Shown: in pieces, positions 1-9,612 of the stretch | How the letters are laid out: each line of letters opens with the position of its first letter | How positions within the stretch are numbered: the stretch's first letter is position 1 | Assembly (NCBI GenBank): GCA_000697665.1 | Contig: KL197718.1 | Location: 402,976-439,407, forward strand | Length of the DNA stretch: 36,432 nucleotides | Reading direction: 5' to 3' | From: Jaapia argillacea MUCL 33604 | Lineage: Eukaryota; Basidiomycota; Agaricomycetes; Jaapiales; Jaapiaceae | Program-made: the position numbers and the translations under genes | The notes under the pieces: model-generated | Databases searched by the model: none | What the model was told of the DNA's origin: nothing | What the model saw: only the letters and a program-made list of their open reading frames with translations

Positions 1-579
1 TTAATCCCTCAATAGCTGTTGCGAGAATCAGCATTTTTCTCGAGTTAGAGTCAGATATTTGGTGGACCCCTACAAAAATACCTCTCTATCTATCCCAAAT
101 TCACAGATGACCTCTCATACTTTTGCAGAGACAGATGTTGGGTGAACAGGTCTCTATTACCCCAAGCAGGACTCCCCCAGCCACTCTGCTTAGTCAGATC
201 TCACACTCGTGGCTTGACCCAAAATACTTTTGTCCCTCAGTGTAGTACACAGAATTCAAAGACGAGCAATGTTCGAATTCTATGTATGGACCCAAGCCGA
301 GCTCGCGAAAACGTCTCTTGATCTCCCTCTTGTTCAATAACGCGAAAGGCCGCATGAGCGGCAGAGCCTGCTACACTTCCAGAAAATACATGCCAACAAG
401 CAAACACTTACTTAGTAGTGTACGATCCAAAGCATCGTGGTAGCTATAAGGAGCCTGACCAGAACGTTACAGGCTTGACCATTAGGAGATCACAAAAGGT
501 CACAGATCGATAAGCAGCCGAAAAATGGCGCTCTGCAAAACTGTTCGTACCTACCCACTTCGTGACTTTAAACATTACC
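1..579. other. Intergenic stretch, no gene recognised
   Basis: No frame on either strand gives a recognisable protein and no RNA gene is visible. The last part (from about 525) may hold 5' leader or an unseen first exon of the kinase-like gene that follows. An ATG at 525 opens only a 21-codon frame that is out of phase with that gene. Confidence 0.5.
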
Positions 580-1874
580 ATGCCGGTTGAAAACCTTTCA
601 AACGTCGTTTCTCGGGCTGGAAGTAATTGTATAATCTACGGTGACACTTCTGACATTTGGCTAGCTTCCTGGTCCTCATGGTCTGGAGACCAACCAGTCC
701 GTCGCTTCCATCGTGTCCCTCTGCATTTCGCTCACCACTCGTAGGCTAGCGTTATCAAAACGCTCGGAGGCGTTTCTGCTGTCCCTCAAGAACGACAAGA
801 TGTTCGAGATGTGAGTATCTGTGTCCTTATCCTCGAATCTGAGGAACATCGAACCTTTGTCTTCTAGAAATTGCTTGCACTCTTTGACCAGTGGTACGAA
901 GTCGACAAGCTTCGCCATCCCAACATCTCTCGCTTCTTCGGAATCGTGGATAATTGTGGCCCTTTGCCCTCCATCGTCCGCCCTTTCTATCACAATAACA
1001 ATGCGCTCGCTTACCTCAAGGCGCATCCGAAGGCCGACAGGTTGGCCATCGTAAGCTCGGAAACCGCTTCGTCTGCCCGTGATTCACAGTGACTCGTGTT
1101 GACAGTTAAGCGAAGTCGCCTCCGCCTTGGAGTTCTTACACTCGCTCGCGCCTCCGGTCATACATGGGAATGTCAGAGCGGTGAGTAGGAACTGTTTGTT
1201 CTCCGAGTGCTGCGCGCCTGACAAGTATCCATCAGTCTAACATCATGATCAAAGCTGATGGCGTCGCCTGTCTGACCGATATTGGACTCTCCGCTATCAC
1301 TGCAACCGCGAATATTATAACCCCGAACATAGGGGGATCATGTCGTTGGGTGGCCCCTGAAGTCATGAATCCTCCCGAAAGCGACGACATTGACGAGGAG
1401 CCCGGTGTGCAGTTCACACCCCAGAGTGACGCATACTCGTGGGCGATGGCCGGCCTTGAGGCAAGCACACCATTTGACTTCGTTCTTTCTATCTCGTACA
1501 AAAACTGTGAAACTGACGACTGATCGATTCGATAGATATACACGGGGAAACCACCCTTCTACCAATACAAATTGGACACGGTGGTGATTAGGAAAGTTGT
1601 GAAAGGACAGCAACCCCAACGCCCTGAAATCGATGTACCTGAGCATGTATGGAAGCTATGGGTGCGTTGTTGGGCGCTGGATCCGTCCCATCGACCATCT
1701 ATGACTCAGGCCAAACAAGACTTGACTCGTAAGGAAAAACCAACCCCCACTTATCTTGGTGGCTGGCTGTTCGCATTTTGTGTGGCTTTCGGGACTCTTG
1801 TGCAACGCATCTTATCCCTTAACTATTAACCTTCTTCAGTATCGAATCTGACTTATGTGTATTCTGCCCAGTGA
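580..1874 (+). CDS. TKL-like protein kinase domain protein, probable pseudokinase
   Basis: I join exons 580-696, 745-810, 868-1050, 1106-1180, 1236-1460, 1536-1728 and 1840-1874 into about 297 residues, nearly all one kinase domain. Visible in order: a degenerate glycine loop (YGDTSDIW), the beta-3 lysine (SVIKTL), alpha-C and RHPNI, the catalytic loop HGNVRASN, TDIGLS in place of DFG, WVAPE of the APE motif, and DAYSWAMAGLEIYTGKPPF. The catalytic loop has Asn where active kinases have Asp (HRD/HGD), while the DFG aspartate is kept. ATP binding is therefore possible but phosphotransfer doubtful. The intron 1461-1535 begins with GC; no nearby GT keeps the frame. The last junction is less sure: reading on from 1728 without splicing gives a hydrophobic tail ending at 1829. 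The start at 580 is the first in-frame ATG; an upstream exon is possible. Related genes are expanded in Agaricomycetes, but the substrate is unknown. Confidence 0.8.
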
Positions 1875-2700
1875 GCGATGCGCACCTCCTGGCGAGATCC
1901 TGTAACCGTATTATACCGTGCTTACGTTCCTCACCCTCGTACTCATGTATCTCTACAAGTAGCGAGCCTGTACTTACTGTATTGGCATTCAATGTCAACT
2001 CTCGGTTGATTCATAAGGCCCAAAGCCACATGCGCCCGCTACCTTTCAAAAACAAAACAGGCCCAAGAGGATTGCCAGTAGATGTACTTATCATATCTAT
2101 TAAGTATAACATATCGAAGGGTAGTATTAGACGGAACGACTGCCTGAGGTGAGTACGAATCAGCAAGGCTACAATGCCAAGTCCCTAAGACTCGAATTAG
2201 ACTAGGAGGGTTTAGGAAAAGGAGATAACCAGCCAATAACCAGCTCCAAATAATGCCAGGAGTCAGTCGAATCAATAGGATACACACCACAAGTCCAAAG
2301 ACCGTCGGGTCCGAAAGTGAAAGCGAATCAGAAGGGAAAAGCCGAAACTCAGACGCCGGCCCTACATCGAATCAATTAGATCGCAGGAATGATAGAAAAC
2401 TTAACAGGATATGTACCTCAGTGTAAACCAGCTACCAAGGTAGCGGGAATTTCGCGAGATTCTTACTGATACCATCGGATAGCCAGATGTTCTGCCTCGT
2501 TGCTTTGGTGTACGTTGGTCCCCCTCCAGATCTTCGTGTATCGTCTGACATCTCTCTTGCGATGTAGAGCCGATTGTACAGGAGTCTGATATGGTCAGCC
2601 CATCTGGGTTTTTCGACCAGCTCGAGTGACCTCTACTTGCAAATAATCGTGGAGACCGGTGCTGGGATTATCATTCTCGCCCAAATCTGTATGATCTATA
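1875..2700. other. Intergenic stretch between kinase-like gene and hAT element
   Basis: The region is AT-richer than its surroundings and has only short frames without recognisable similarity. I see no RNA gene or repeat here. Confidence 0.5.
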
Positions 2701-2718
2701 TTAGTGTTCCGTGAATAA
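2701..2718 (+). repeat. Left terminal inverted repeat of the 2701-3966 element
   Basis: This 18-nt repeat starts TTAGTG and pairs with 3949-3966 with a single mismatch. The flanking octamer 2693-2700 is the left target-site copy. Confidence 0.75.
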
Positions 2719-2737
2719 CACACCTTTTCCCAACAAG

Positions 2738-2774
2738 GTTATTAACAGGGTGTTAATAACACGTTAATAACCAG
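2738..2774. repeat. Subterminal TTAATAAC repeat cluster with inverted arms
   Basis: GGTTATTAAC and GTTAATAACC form perfect 10-nt inverted arms around another GTTAATAAC. Such subterminal repeats in hAT elements are typical transposase-binding sites; that role is inferred here. Confidence 0.6.
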
Positions 2775-3948
2775 GCCTCCGAGGGTGCCGAAATTTGACT
2801 GTTAATAATTGTGATTAATTCCTACCCCCACAGCCCTTCCTCAGCCCTCCTCACGTCCACTCTGCACCTCTCTTGCAATTCTAGAACAGCTCGCACCCAT
2901 ATTTAGGCGATTTGAACTAAGGATGAGTCGAACCCGTTCCCGGGACTACTCTGTGCTCAAGTTGGATCAAGTGAGGTCTCCGATTTTCTCTCCTTTTGGC
3001 CCTGCATGGTGGGGCATCACACAGGCGATTCCTCTCACGGAAAGCTACTCCAGCCAATTCACAATCTTTCTTGGTGGCCTTCCTGGCCTGCCGCCACTGG
3101 ATATGAAGGCTGGTGCACGAGGTGAGTCGTCCACTCACGTACCCCCAGACCCGGGCGGAGGAAACTAGAAATCATGATCGGCGATTTTGTCGAAGCCGAT
3201 CTTCCTTACTTCTCCAATACATCTCACAAATATCTTCACCTCTCGTCGTCCGTCTCCTATCTCACCGACCTCTATTCCGCGTCGCAATATTAATCCTAAT
3301 GTTCCAACATGAATTCGTTCTCCGACTTCTAGCATGGAACTGAACTATGGTCACGGTTATCCGCCAGCGTCCGACTCTACGCCAAGGTCGATCATATCAT
3401 GAAAGTGATTCGCCCCTCTCACCACAGACGAAGGCTACGAAACGGACAGACGAACGACAACCCACCAATGCCAATATAATGACAGCCAAGTTTGCCAAGT
3501 ACCTCGGGCGTGCCTGTGATCACCGACGATGCTGACTTGGAAGGCGAGATGGGCAGCAGTCGGGCACCGAGTTTAACCCTCCAACCACCCGACCTTCCTA
3601 TCGACATCAACCTCTCCCCAACTTCCTCGAGTAAACTCTCGGTATGCACAATCTCGACTTGCAAATTGGCTTCTTCGTTGTGATTCACTGAGCCATTGAT
3701 TACCCCTTCACTCGGCCGGGTCTGGCGGTGAGGGGGACACCCTGAAATCAGGTTCTTTGGCTGATGTGATCGCCGATTCTGCACGCGGCCCCAGGATTGG
3801 TGGTTTTGTGAGATTGCTGTCTGATGTGCTATTCATAGTCCCAAGACGGTCCTCTCGAATGAAGACAACCATGCTCTCCATCCCGATGGTCTCTTTTCCT
3901 TTTTTTAACGTGGATTTGATTTGTAACAACGTTGAAATGCGCGGGGAT

Positions 3949-3966
3949 TTATTCACGGAGCACTAA
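3949..3966 (-). repeat. Right terminal inverted repeat of the 2701-3966 element
   Basis: It ends in CACTAA and is the reverse complement of the left end at 17 of 18 positions. The following GATTCTATA is the probable right target-site copy, with one extra T. Confidence 0.75.
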
Positions 3967-4735
3967 GATTCTATATTGCCATGGCATGAGGGAGGCTCTG
4001 GTTGATGGTGGTATATCATCGATACTCTCCCAGTCACCGGTTTGTAATCCCCCTATCTCCTTCGGATAGCTTGCTGATCGTTGTGGCCTTGTGGTTAGGT
4101 GTAACTTTCAGTACGGCAAAATCGAGGGCGTAAGTTTTCATAACATGTTCATACCATGTGTATCCACTTTCAACGCACAGACTTTAGCTGATGTTCTAAC
4201 GCCATCTTGATAGGCGTCAACTATTCATTCCATCGTCCTACCAGTACCAGCGGTTTCAGCCCACTTCTGAGACACCTGCCATCTCAAATCGTTTGTCGTC
4301 CTACTCCAGCCAGCGACAGAAAACGTGGCGCTCTAATTCAATTCTATGGGCTCGCCGATGCCATATGCTCAATCTCTGTGGCAGGACTCCCCTCCGTCTA
4401 ATCGTCTTTATAGGTCAACTCGTCCTAAGAAACTCCAGGCGTATAACACAATACGACAATATTTTGCCAATGTCATCGTCTTTCCATTGGAAATGGTTTG
4501 AAGTATGGATTTAATCTGCGTCTTCCACATGGACGGTCCCATTCATAGTTCGCATCGCCAAGATATCAACCAGACTAGATTTTATTCCTGACTGATCTTC
4601 CGTGCTGGACGGCTTCTGAGGGGCTGACATGCATTGAACTCCACTGTCAGCCCTCGCTCGACTGCTCTGTCTTGTCGACATTGCCCATCGGTTTCGTCCT
4701 TCGTCTCCTCACCAATCCAAATCTGCCCCCCCGCG
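3967..4735. other. Stretch with only weak coding signals
   Basis: A possible small spliced frame starts at ATG 3986 with a donor-like GTAAGT near 4131 and an acceptor-like TTGATAG near 4214, but it soon meets a stop. A 51-codon frame at 4346-4501 (starting MGSPMPYAQSLWQ) looks protein-like but is unrecognised. From about 4636 the sequence becomes pyrimidine-rich with a CCAAT near 4713, which fits the leader of the gene starting at 4736. Confidence 0.3.
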
Positions 4736-5734
4736 ATGGCCATACAAACTTCACCTCACGATACTCGCCTATCTCGCAAGACGTCCCGTAAATCCAAACG
4801 TTACTCGGTATTCCTCAAGCCCAAGCTCGTGACGCATGCCATGGCGAAGTACGAGTCCCTCGCATATCCCCTCTCCACTACTTCTTCTATCCCCGGCAAA
4901 GAGAATCTAGTTCCTTTGACTAGTGTTCCGGTTGCTCTCCCCATCGAGTCCCTCAACGGATCGAAGCCGAAACCAATTCTTTCGGACAACAACCCAAACC
5001 GACCTCGCTTACTCGTCAACACCGCTCTCTCCCCTGGAGCCCTTCTCGAACATTGTCCGACAGCGATCGCTCTACCTGTCGTCATCGAAGGGATCGAGAA
5101 GAGATACGCGAGCAAGATGCTCGAGCTGGTCATCCTACTCAGTCAAAGAGAGGTGGACTGTGGACAGTTGAAAGAGGAGCTTGATGACTGTCGAGCAGAG
5201 TTGGCTAGGGAGAAAGAGAATGTTGAGATCCTCAGAAGCACAGTGGTGGAGCAGGTTGTTGAACGTCACCGATTGTTAGAGGAGAATTTCGCCTTGCAGA
5301 AAGAGGTCGCAGTTGGCTGTTTTGGATTGAGCATCCCCTCGATCCTGAAACCGACTGACTCCACCCCGGAGAGTGCACACCCTCCTGCCACGACGAGAAA
5401 CTACCCTCGCGCCCTGCCCACCTTGGCCTCTATCGCTATCGAAGAAGAGAAACTACGACTGACGTGTCTGGTGGTTGACGAATTGACCACGTCCAAAGGG
5501 AATGTAACGACGGCTCGCAAGTATGCACCCGACTCTCCTCGGCCTGTCGCCGAGGTACAAAGTGAATTACAGGCTTATTTCAGAGGCGAGAAGAAGCTTA
5601 CCAGCCCTATTCCCTCGTCAAAGATTCATAGTGCGACTGCAACGAAGGTGAGATTCATTCCCCGTCACGTTGACATTGAGATTGACAATGATTGTCTAGT
5701 CGAATGCTCTTCAAGGCCCACATCCAAAAATTAA
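4736..5734 (+). CDS. Unknown coiled-coil protein with KEN-box and D-box-like motifs
   Basis: This is an intronless frame of 332 residues, unusual among its intron-rich neighbours. The start at 4736 is the first in-frame ATG after a pyrimidine-rich leader, in good context (cgcgATGG). The N-terminal 35 residues are basic and Ser/Thr-rich. A KEN motif lies at residues 55-57 (PGKENLVP), an RxxL motif at 89-92 (RPRLLVN), and a long charged heptad-like helix at about 117-192 that contains a second KEN. The C-terminal third is loosely structured, with several SP/TP sites. KEN and RxxL motifs are recognition signals of the anaphase-promoting complex in known cell-cycle proteins, so a role in division is possible. 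I do not recognise a family; the resemblance to shugoshin- or securin-like proteins is only in general architecture. Confidence 0.65.
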   Translation: MAIQTSPHDTRLSRKTSRKSKRYSVFLKPKLVTHAMAKYESLAYPLSTTSSIPGKENLVPLTSVPVALPIESLNGSKPKPILSDNNPNRPRLLVNTALSPGALLEHCPTAIALPVVIEGIEKRYASKMLELVILLSQREVDCGQLKEELDDCRAELAREKENVEILRSTVVEQVVERHRLLEENFALQKEVAVGCFGLSIPSILKPTDSTPESAHPPATTRNYPRALPTLASIAIEEEKLRLTCLVVDELTTSKGNVTTARKYAPDSPRPVAEVQSELQAYFRGEKKLTSPIPSSKIHSATATKVRFIPRHVDIEIDNDCLVECSSRPTSKN

Positions 5735-6536
5735 CATAGGACAACCATGCGACGAGACCGACAAAATGAGATTGAATAGCCCCATCGTTCAGAGGGAACT
5801 CAATGGATTGCGGACCAAGCGGATCGTCACACAAGGTCCCAAAGGCTCACAGCCCAGCCGAGTTGACCATGATCTGTCTCTGTATGTGCTGGACGTTCTG
5901 CAAAAGTACCGGGCGAACAGTGGAGAATAAATGGCTAGGCGGCCGGATAAGAGGGTCAAATGTAGATCCCCCTGGTGAATAATGCCCGTGTACGTGCGTG
6001 CAGGTTGTTCTATTCATGGATCGGTAATGTTCAGGCTGTCGAGCTCTTGTCTCAAGAAATGGTCTTCTGGGTGTCACCGACGCCCACTTTGGCTCTTTGG
6101 TCGCAAAGGATTCACAAGTAGACTCGGGAAACAGCCGGAGGGGTAAAAATGTGAATCGTGAACTCCGAAATCAATGTCAGTCTCCGATGTGGCCGGGTGT
6201 TGACTTGGTTGCTGGAACTGAGGTATCCCAGTAAGCTTATCTCCCTTGACGAGGCGACTGCAACCTGCTGGACAGTGACGACAGAGATGATGTCGGTCGA
6301 TTGTAATTTGGTTTTGACTCTCGAGACCATTCGGCAATTGTCGGTGGCTGAGAATCACTGCCACGATCAGGAACTTGGCGTCGGCTACTGTCAGTTTATG
6401 TATCAGGAACGATCAGGCATGAAGAATTGTGAAATTGAAAAGCCCTTTCCCCACACGAACCAAAACCTGCACTGCTCTCGTCCGCAACGACTTTCTCCTC
6501 CCAAAACTTTGCAGTTCTGTGCATCCAACACTAGAA
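5735..6536. other. Intergenic stretch upstream of the DUF7514-like pair
   Basis: Frames of 70-136 codons on both strands overlap one another and have no recognisable motif or splice pattern. The last 80 nt are pyrimidine-rich (cccacacg, ctcgtccg, ctttctcctccc), which fits the leader of the gene at 6537. Confidence 0.4.
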
Positions 6537-7980
6537 ATGGGAACCGGTCAATACACACCTCCACCTAACCCAGGCCCGGGAGCGTTCGGGCCACCATACA
6601 GACACGCACAGTCTGTACCTCCACTAGGCAACCCATACCCCCAGATCCCCCGACACTCATCGTCTTTCTCTGCTGGACAGTATCAGACGGGACCGCCCAC
6701 TACCCAGATCCCGAATCGTTCTTGGGGAGCTTCCCCAACTTCGGCAGGACCGAGCCCATCTACCTCAGGCTACGCCCCCGTGCAGTATGATTCACCTTAT
6801 GGTGGAGGTGATTTTTATGGATCGTAAGTATTGAACTGAGGCAAATTTGCCGATCCTCCATTCGTCCATCATCTCACCTCTTGCATATCAGACTCATCGA
6901 CGCAAATGGTCGCCCATCTCAGATCCTGGCGCGCTTAGCAGACGCGCTGTTTTTCTACATGGATCAATGCTGTGATGTTGTACAACTTCGTGGAACAAAA
7001 AAGATCGAACCCGCGAAAATTTCCTGGTTAGCGCTCAAGATGGGGGAGGATCAAGCCTCGGTAACGCCATTCACTGTCACACTGAGATCTGACACTGATT
7101 CATTTTGCAGGCTGATGCCACGGAAGAGCTATTACAGTCCTACTACGACGCAGGTTCCATCCCCTACACGATCGGCGTTGTCAATGGACGACAGGTACCA
7201 GTTCTGGACCGACGAGGCTTTCTTCACATGGTCGTGTACGATTCGCGGGCCATTCCTGTCGAAGAACACAAAGTTAGTCCCCAACATAAGTTTGCATATT
7301 GTTCTACTGCTCAACTCGGATCTTAGTACTGGAGCAAAGTCCTCAACATGTTCCGCCTTACCGATCCTGCAACTCGTCAACCCTTCCCTACACCCATCCC
7401 ACGATCCGCGTTTCCGATCTCCCCAGACATGACTCTCAGTCTCTCTTACAACAACTGGCGGATGCAAGCTGCGAGAGTCATTGGTACCCGTAAAGCTCAG
7501 GCCGCGATGTCACAGTTCGGCAAACCTGCCGCGGCAGTAGCTGCAGGCGGCGCGACGGGCGTCAGTGCAGATTACCTCGCACAATTACAAGGTATGGCAG
7601 GGTCGGGAGCGTCGGCTGCCAGCGGAAGTAGCACAGGACCCTCGTTGGCGACTGCAGCGAAATTTGCGACTTCCGCCTACAAGGTTGCCCACCATTTCAT
7701 GGGTAACAACAACAATTCGACATCAAACCAGTTTGGTACCACTCCATCATTCGACCCAAATTCTTTCGGCATGAATTCCCAGGGATTCGACCCCAACTCT
7801 TTTGGGTTGAATAACCAGGGATTCGACCCTAGCACCCTCTCCCAGTTCACCAACCCCGGAGGGTTTGATCCCAGCTCATTAACTGGGCTGGTAGACCCCA
7901 ATGGACTTGGGGGACTCGCGGATCCCAATATGATCTCCGGTTTACTGGATCCCAATCTTTTGGGCAATCTTTACAACTAG
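6537..7980 (+). CDS. DUF7514-like protein A (tandem pair, long repeat-bearing tail)
   Basis: Exons 6537-6823, 6892-7060, 7111-7272 and 7327-7980 join in frame to 423 residues. The N-terminal 90 residues are Pro/Gly/Ser-rich (low complexity). Next comes a globular domain of about 150 residues beginning LIDANGRPSQILARLADALF and continuing through QLRGTKKIEP, LLQSYYDAGSIPY, VPVLDRRGFLHMVVYD and PRSAFP. The motif DANGRPS plus the following helix resembles the fungal DUF7514 family, whose function is unknown; the assignment is from memory of the pattern. The C-terminal tail is Ala/Gly/Ser-rich and ends in repeats of FDPNSFG / DPN type. The gene is directly followed by a paralogue at 8468-9511 with introns at matching positions, so the pair arose by tandem duplication. 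Confidence 0.82.
7747..7971 (+). repeat. Imperfect tandem coding repeat (F/L-D-P-N units)
   Basis: The 3' end of the DUF7514-like gene A encodes about eight units built on (G)FDPNSFG, GFDPSSL and LVDPNGL/LLDPNLL, the first three about 45-50 nt apart and closely similar at DNA level. The repeat is absent from the neighbouring paralogue. Confidence 0.7.
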
Positions 7981-8467
7981 CCATCTTCTCCACAACGAAC
8001 GATGGGCAGATACGTGTCTCCTTTTCATTATTTCTATACCTCATCCATGTCATATTTCGGGGAACTCTCCCTGGTCGGCTTTTGGCAAGTCTCCCGTGTA
8101 TCTTATCACTACAATCTCTTGGGACATTGTTGCTTCACGCTTTTATCACCCCTCATGCCTGTACCCTCGCCCTGTACCCAGATGATCCGGTCTTTGTCCA
8201 CGACATTTTTTTTTTTGCATCCCTTGCCTGGGCTTATCGAGTATTTTTAGACACATCGATGTGCATTGCTGTGCACGTCAATGCCAGCGTCCAAAAGTTG
8301 AACTCGGCAACTTTTGAACTTTAGTCGTGATCCCATGCCTTTCCCGAATCAGGTGAACAAGAGTACTGAGCCACGAGCCAGTATCGGAGTCTAAACGACC
8401 CTTGAGCTGGACGTCTTTGTCTGGTCCGCCTCCTTCACCCTGATACACTTTGACGACTGAGTTGCCC
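7981..8467. other. Spacer between the two DUF7514-like paralogues
   Basis: It contains a T run at about 8207-8217 and otherwise only short frames. It should hold the 3' end of gene A and the promoter of gene B. No further gene is seen. Confidence 0.45.
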
Positions 8468-9511
8468 ATGGTCCACTTTCCTGACGTCCCTCCCCCACCT
8501 CCGCCCAAGGTCAACACGAATACGGGCCCAACTCCCTCACCTGGTCCCTACTCTCCAAGTAGCTCCACGTCCACCCATAGCTCAGGTTATGTTCCCGTTC
8601 AATTCGATATACCTGGCGGGGGAGAAGAGTTCTATGGCCAGTACGTCCCACTTGGTCCATCAATTCGTGTGGCCCTTGTCGCTCATGACCTTGCTACCAG
8701 GCTTTTAGACCAAGCAAACCGCCCGACACAAGTACTCTCCCGTCTTGCAGATGCGCTCTTCTTTTATATGGATCAGTGTTGTGACATTGTTCAATTACGA
8801 GGCACACAACACATCGAACCTCAGAAATACGTTTGGATGTTGAAGAAATTGGGCACAGACAAATCTTTGGCATGTATCCACCATCGTGCTGGAGAATGAG
8901 TTGAGCTAAGTGTCGTTTTGTTGACATAGGCTGACCCAATGGAATATTTGTTGAGGTCTTATTATGACGCTGGTGCCATACCGTACAAGGTCGTTGTTGT
9001 CAATGGCGTTCAGATACCTGTTGTCGACAGAAGGGGTTGGCTCCATGTAGCTGTCTTCGACATCCGCTCAAATCCCGATGAGGCTCTTAGAGTGCGTGCC
9101 ATATTCCTTCTCATCTAAGGGGATCGATCGGTTGATCTCGTTGCGATTCCATTATGAAGCATTGGACGAAGTGCATCAATACCCTTCCACTATTGGATCC
9201 GGCCACCACTCAACGTTTCCCTGCACCAATCCCTCGATCTGCATTCCCTCGAGCTGCAGATTTCTATTGTAGCCAGGCGGTGCTCACCTGGCGCTCGAGA
9301 GGAATTGCCGAGGTGCACCAGAGACAGAGGTCAGCCATGGTGAGCGTCATTCTTTGCTTTTTGCCCTCAGGATGACATCTGACTATGTGGGCGACGCCAG
9401 ATGCAACGGCAACGGAACAAGATGATGGTTGGCGGTGCGGTCAAACTTGCCTCGAACCTATTTGGTGGGGGAGGATTGGGTGGCGGTGGGTTTTCTGGCA
9501 CCGGTTTGTAG
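8468..9511 (+). CDS. DUF7514-like protein B (tandem pair, short Gly-rich tail)
   Basis: Exons 8468-8640, 8701-8869, 8930-9091, 9160-9339 and 9401-9511 give 264 residues. The Pro-rich N-terminus is short (PDVPPPPPPK). The core repeats that of gene A almost residue by residue: LLDQANRPTQVLSRLADALF, FYMDQCCDIVQLRGT, LLRSYYDAGAIPY, VPVVDRRGWLH and PIPRSAFP. The tail differs: about 55 residues with a Gly-rich end (FGGGGLGGGGFSG) instead of DPN repeats. Introns 1-3 fall at the same places as in gene A. Intron 8870-8929 starts with GC where gene A has GT; no alternative keeps the frame, because using the nearby GT creates a stop. The start at 8468 is the first in-frame ATG. The gene ends 101 nt from the convergent OYE gene. 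Function is unknown. Confidence 0.8.
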
Positions 9512-9612
9512 CCGGTTTCCTTCTATGTTTTATCAGGTGTATACCAAGAGATCTATGTTTTTGTATTCTTGTTTGCTACCCACGAATTCACTGGCTGCTT
9601 CGTGACCTTTGT

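Larger units (their letters stand above)
2701..3966. mobile_element. Small non-autonomous hAT-like DNA element (about 1.27 kb)
   Basis: The left end reads TTAGTGTTCCGTGAATAA (2701-2718). The right end, 3949-3966, is its reverse complement with one mismatch (TTATTCACGGAGCACTAA). TAGTG...CACTA termini fit hAT elements. The flanks are GATCTATA (2693-2700) on the left and GATTCTATA (from 3967) on the right, which is an 8-bp target-site duplication with one inserted T. Copies of TTAATAAC lie just inside the left end. No transposase frame is present, so movement would need a transposase in trans. The interior holds only short frames: one from 2923 (about 80 codons), and relics at 3174-3293 and about 3334-3480 that could be remnants of a spliced gene. 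Their origin is not recognised. Confidence 0.72.

Noticed and set aside
6074-6568. Overlapping frames of 96 and 136 codons on opposite strands
   Set aside because: Neither has a recognisable domain or plausible splice sites; the region is better taken as upstream DNA of the DUF7514-like gene.
7747-7971. Short regularly spaced repeats that might suggest a repeat array
   Set aside because: They are in-frame protein repeats (DPN units) at the end of a gene, imperfect and in a eukaryote; not a CRISPR array.
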